Source: an uncultured Caryophanales bacterium
GTDB lineage: Bacteria > Bacillota_I > Bacilli_A > Acholeplasmatales > Anaeroplasmataceae
Direction: 5' to 3'
DNA: 7,138 nt
NCBI GenBank assembly: GCA_937885165.1
Contig: CAKZZJ010000143.1
Span: 1 to 7,138, forward strand
The notes below the pieces were generated by a model, which was not told the origin of the DNA, made no database searches, and was given only the letters and a program-made list of their open reading frames with translations. Position numbers and translations under genes: made by a program. Numbering within the stretch: position 1 is the stretch's first letter; each line of letters starts with the position of its first letter. Positions 5,374-7,138 of the stretch are shown here, in pieces.

Positions 5374-7008
5374 TTATTTAACAATTGTATTAATTAAATC
5401 ATATGTATTCTTATCAAACACACTATATAAACCTGCATCTTCTAGTATGCTTGTAAATGTAGAACCACTACTATGCTTTCTGTAAATAATTTTGTATTTT
5501 TCCAAAGCTTCATCATAATTATTTAATGCAGATGCATATAATTCAAGTGATGCAATAGCACTTGTTGCGTAACTTATATAATATCCTTGATAATTTAGTA
5601 ATACTTGTAACATCCAATCATTATAATCTTTATAATCGCTTAAATTATTTTCATCACATAATTTATCCCAAATATCATATAAATCTGATTCAGTAATATT
5701 TGAAATATCATTCTGATATATTTCTTTTTCCATTTCATTAATTAAGAATCCTGAAATTACAGAATCAGTCATAGAATAAATTTGATAATTTAAATAAGCA
5801 TTAATTACAGTATTTTTTGCAATATCACTTGATTTTAAATAAAGATAATATAATAATTCATTACCTTGAGACTGTGTTTCTGCTAAATCATAAGAACCAC
5901 TATCCCCACCAGTTAATGTTGCATTATAATGACCAAATTCATGGATGAAAGTAGAAGATGATTGATTGTCAGGGCCCATAAACATATAAGGTGTACCATC
6001 GGCAAAATTACCAACATATGCTGTAACATTATCATTTTCATTTGAACTATAAAAATAATTCCCTGATTCAAAATATGTTTTATAACTTTTTAAATAATCT
6101 CCACCTAATTTATTTGCATAAGAATCAAAATAATCCAAATAATATGCATAAAAATTAGAATATAAATTCAAGAAACTATTATAATCACTTCTAGATGAGG
6201 TGTCTTTAAAATCTAAGAAATTTTTTAAAGCTTCTTCATTTAAAGGAATAATTGTATTATCTATATAAGTTTTTAAATTATTTGTGTCTTCAACACTATA
6301 TTCACGTGAATATACATTTTCATATGCATATTCTAAATAATCATCATAATCTTTTAATTTTGCAAGTTCATTTGCGTAAGATACATATAACTTTAACGCA
6401 TCAAAGCCTGATGTTTCACCACCATAATATGATGATAATGCTTCTTTCATCTTTGTTTCGATATCATTTTCTACTTTTGTTGCCTCAGGGTCTAATGATT
6501 CAATATATTCATCTATTTCTGCATCAGTCCAGCCTTCAAAATATGAATTTCTGTATTTTGATTTGGATGCTGCAATATCAATTTCCTGATCTATTACTTC
6601 AATATCTAAAATTAGTGCATATATCTCATCTTGTAAATCATAATCTTTATCTTTAGCAGTGGTATCAGCGATAATTCCTTGATAACAGTACTCATCATAT
6701 AAGTAATAATATCCATCCACAAAATCTTCATATAATTTTGCTATATCAGAATATTTCTTCTTGCCTTCTTCCATAGCGCTTTTTACTGCTTCACCTTTAT
6801 TTTTATATGTATCAGCCTTACTAGAATCATAAGTTACACTAAAATCTCTGCCATATAATGTTATGGGCTTAGTGCTGTTTTTATAATTATATACTCTTAT
6901 ATCAGATTTACTAGTTGTCGTACCAGATGAATTATATATCAAAATATTGCAGCTTGTAAGGAAAATAAACAAAAATGAAAATATGATAAATAATATTTTT
7001 TTCTTCAT
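5374..7008 (-). CDS. M3-family (oligoendopeptidase F-like) metallopeptidase lipoprotein
   Basis: A zinc metallopeptidase predicted to be lipid-anchored outside the cell and to cut peptides. Counting from the ATG at 7006-7008 (544 residues), a signal peptide (KKK at 2-4, then a hydrophobic stretch) ends in the lipobox LTSC with C20 as lipidation site. An all-helical, Tyr/Asp-rich N-terminal half follows. The zinc site is HEFGH (356-360), and E377 in DLAETQSQGNE is the likely third ligand. This gives 17 residues after the second histidine, against about 25 in thimet oligopeptidase/PepF. The C-terminal part has YYISYATS (476-483), matching the substrate-binding tyrosine region of PepF, and GSTFTSILEDAGL (515-527), matching the family's GxSxS-x-LLxxAG ending. 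Another in-frame ATG at 7015-7017 abuts AGAAGG with no spacing, whereas 7008 lies 9 nt from it, so 7008 is preferred. It is a single-gene unit with its own promoter and terminator. PepF homologues are usually cytosolic, so the lipoprotein form suggests extracellular peptide use. The substrate is unknown. Confidence 0.9.
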   Translation of the reverse strand: MKKKILFIIFSFLFIFLTSCNILIYNSSGTTTSKSDIRVYNYKNSTKPITLYGRDFSVTYDSSKADTYKNKGEAVKSAMEEGKKKYSDIAKLYEDFVDGYYYLYDEYCYQGIIADTTAKDKDYDLQDEIYALILDIEVIDQEIDIAASKSKYRNSYFEGWTDAEIDEYIESLDPEATKVENDIETKMKEALSSYYGGETSGFDALKLYVSYANELAKLKDYDDYLEYAYENVYSREYSVEDTNNLKTYIDNTIIPLNEEALKNFLDFKDTSSRSDYNSFLNLYSNFYAYYLDYFDSYANKLGGDYLKSYKTYFESGNYFYSSNENDNVTAYVGNFADGTPYMFMGPDNQSSSTFIHEFGHYNATLTGGDSGSYDLAETQSQGNELLYYLYLKSSDIAKNTVINAYLNYQIYSMTDSVISGFLINEMEKEIYQNDISNITESDLYDIWDKLCDENNLSDYKDYNDWMLQVLLNYQGYYISYATSAIASLELYASALNNYDEALEKYKIIYRKHSSGSTFTSILEDAGLYSVFDKNTYDLINTIVK

Positions 7009-7032
7009 AAACACCATCCTTCTAACCTACTT

Positions 7033-7061
7033 ATTATATTATTATTTAATTATTTTTACAA
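7033..7061 (-). promoter_or_regulatory. Promoter of the peptidase gene
   Basis: Minus strand TTGTAA (-35, 7056-7061) and TATAAT (-10, 7033-7038) are separated by 17 nt. Initiation near 7026 leaves a leader of under 20 nt, with the Shine-Dalgarno AGAAGG at 7018-7023. This short leader also favours the start at 7008 over 7017. Confidence 0.75.
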
Positions 7062-7065
7062 TATT

Positions 7066-7085
7066 TTTACCATATTTATGGAAAA
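7066..7085. promoter_or_regulatory. Imperfect dyad between the divergent promoters
   Basis: CCATA (7070-7074) and TATGG (7077-7081) are perfect complements around TT, and TTT/AAA extends the symmetry after one mismatch on each side. It lies between the two divergent promoters and overlaps the putative rightward -35. In DNA this AT-rich, part of the symmetry may be chance. Confidence 0.3.
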
Positions 7086-7131
7086 TTATAAATTAAAATA
7101 GTATAATATCAAAAAAAATAAAAAGGAGGAG
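7079..7131 (+). promoter_or_regulatory. Rightward promoter and strong Shine-Dalgarno for a gene beyond the window
   Basis: A weak -35 TGGAAA (7079-7084, 4 of 6), 17 nt, and a perfect TATAAT -10 (7102-7107) are followed by AAGGAGGAG (7123-7131). The sequence ends 7 nt after it with no start codon, so translation should start within the next few bases outside the window. The gene is transcribed divergently from the peptidase. Confidence 0.7.
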
Positions 7132-7138
7132 ATAAATT

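Noticed and set aside
6252..6656. Plus-strand 134-codon open frame opposite the peptidase
   Set aside because: It is rich in His, Leu and Tyr, as expected from reading an Asp/Tyr-rich gene backwards. It has no ribosome site and overlaps a secure gene.
7015..7017. ATG at 7015-7017 as the peptidase start
   Set aside because: AGAAGG touches this ATG with no spacing, while the ATG at 7006-7008 has 9 nt spacing and begins a standard MKKK lipoprotein signal.

Overview
The window comes from a strongly AT-rich bacterium with strong AGGAGG-type ribosome binding sites, consensus sigma-A-like promoters, lipoproteins and FtsX/MacB-type exporters. This suggests an anaerobic, probably gut-associated member of the Bacillota (Erysipelotrichales/Clostridia-like). 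The genus cannot be fixed from the sequence. The standard genetic code fits all intact genes. No rRNA, tRNA, CRISPR array, IS element or phage gene was seen.

Layout. (1) Positions 1-342 (+) hold the 3' end of a surface or secreted protein with a divergent InlB/Listeria-Bacteroides-type repeat. It ends in an intrinsic terminator that lies back to back with the terminator of the converging operon. (2) Positions 397-3561 (-) hold a two-gene operon: an FtsX/MacB-type ABC ATPase followed by an 815-residue, eight-TM permease with two FtsX domains. Its promoter (TTGAAA, 17 nt, TATAAT) is overlaid by a perfect 10-bp inverted repeat, which suggests repression by a dimeric regulator encoded elsewhere. 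(3) Positions 3736-4853 (+) hold a decayed solitary AAA ATPase/DUF4143 gene (COG1373 type). It carries one in-frame stop, four small indels and an internal deletion of its C-terminal domain, and it sits behind a 16-nt direct repeat that flanks its promoter. (4) Positions 4854-5373 contain no intact gene. They hold a hairpin, a second decayed gene on the minus strand (lipoprotein-like start, end homologous to the neighbouring peptidase) and the peptidase terminator. (5) Positions 5374-7008 (-) hold a secreted lipoprotein metallopeptidase of the M3/oligoendopeptidase F type. (6) Positions 7018-7138 are a divergent promoter region. It drives the peptidase leftward and, with a strong Shine-Dalgarno, a rightward gene whose start codon lies just outside the window.

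The ABC ATPase and permease form one complex. The lipoprotein peptidase is an independent cell-surface unit. No link between them can be shown. The most informative signals are the operator-like dyad over the ABC promoter, the decay pattern and paired repeats of the DUF4143 locus, and the degenerate partial copy of the peptidase 3' end directly downstream of the intact gene. I found no convincing new multi-gene system.
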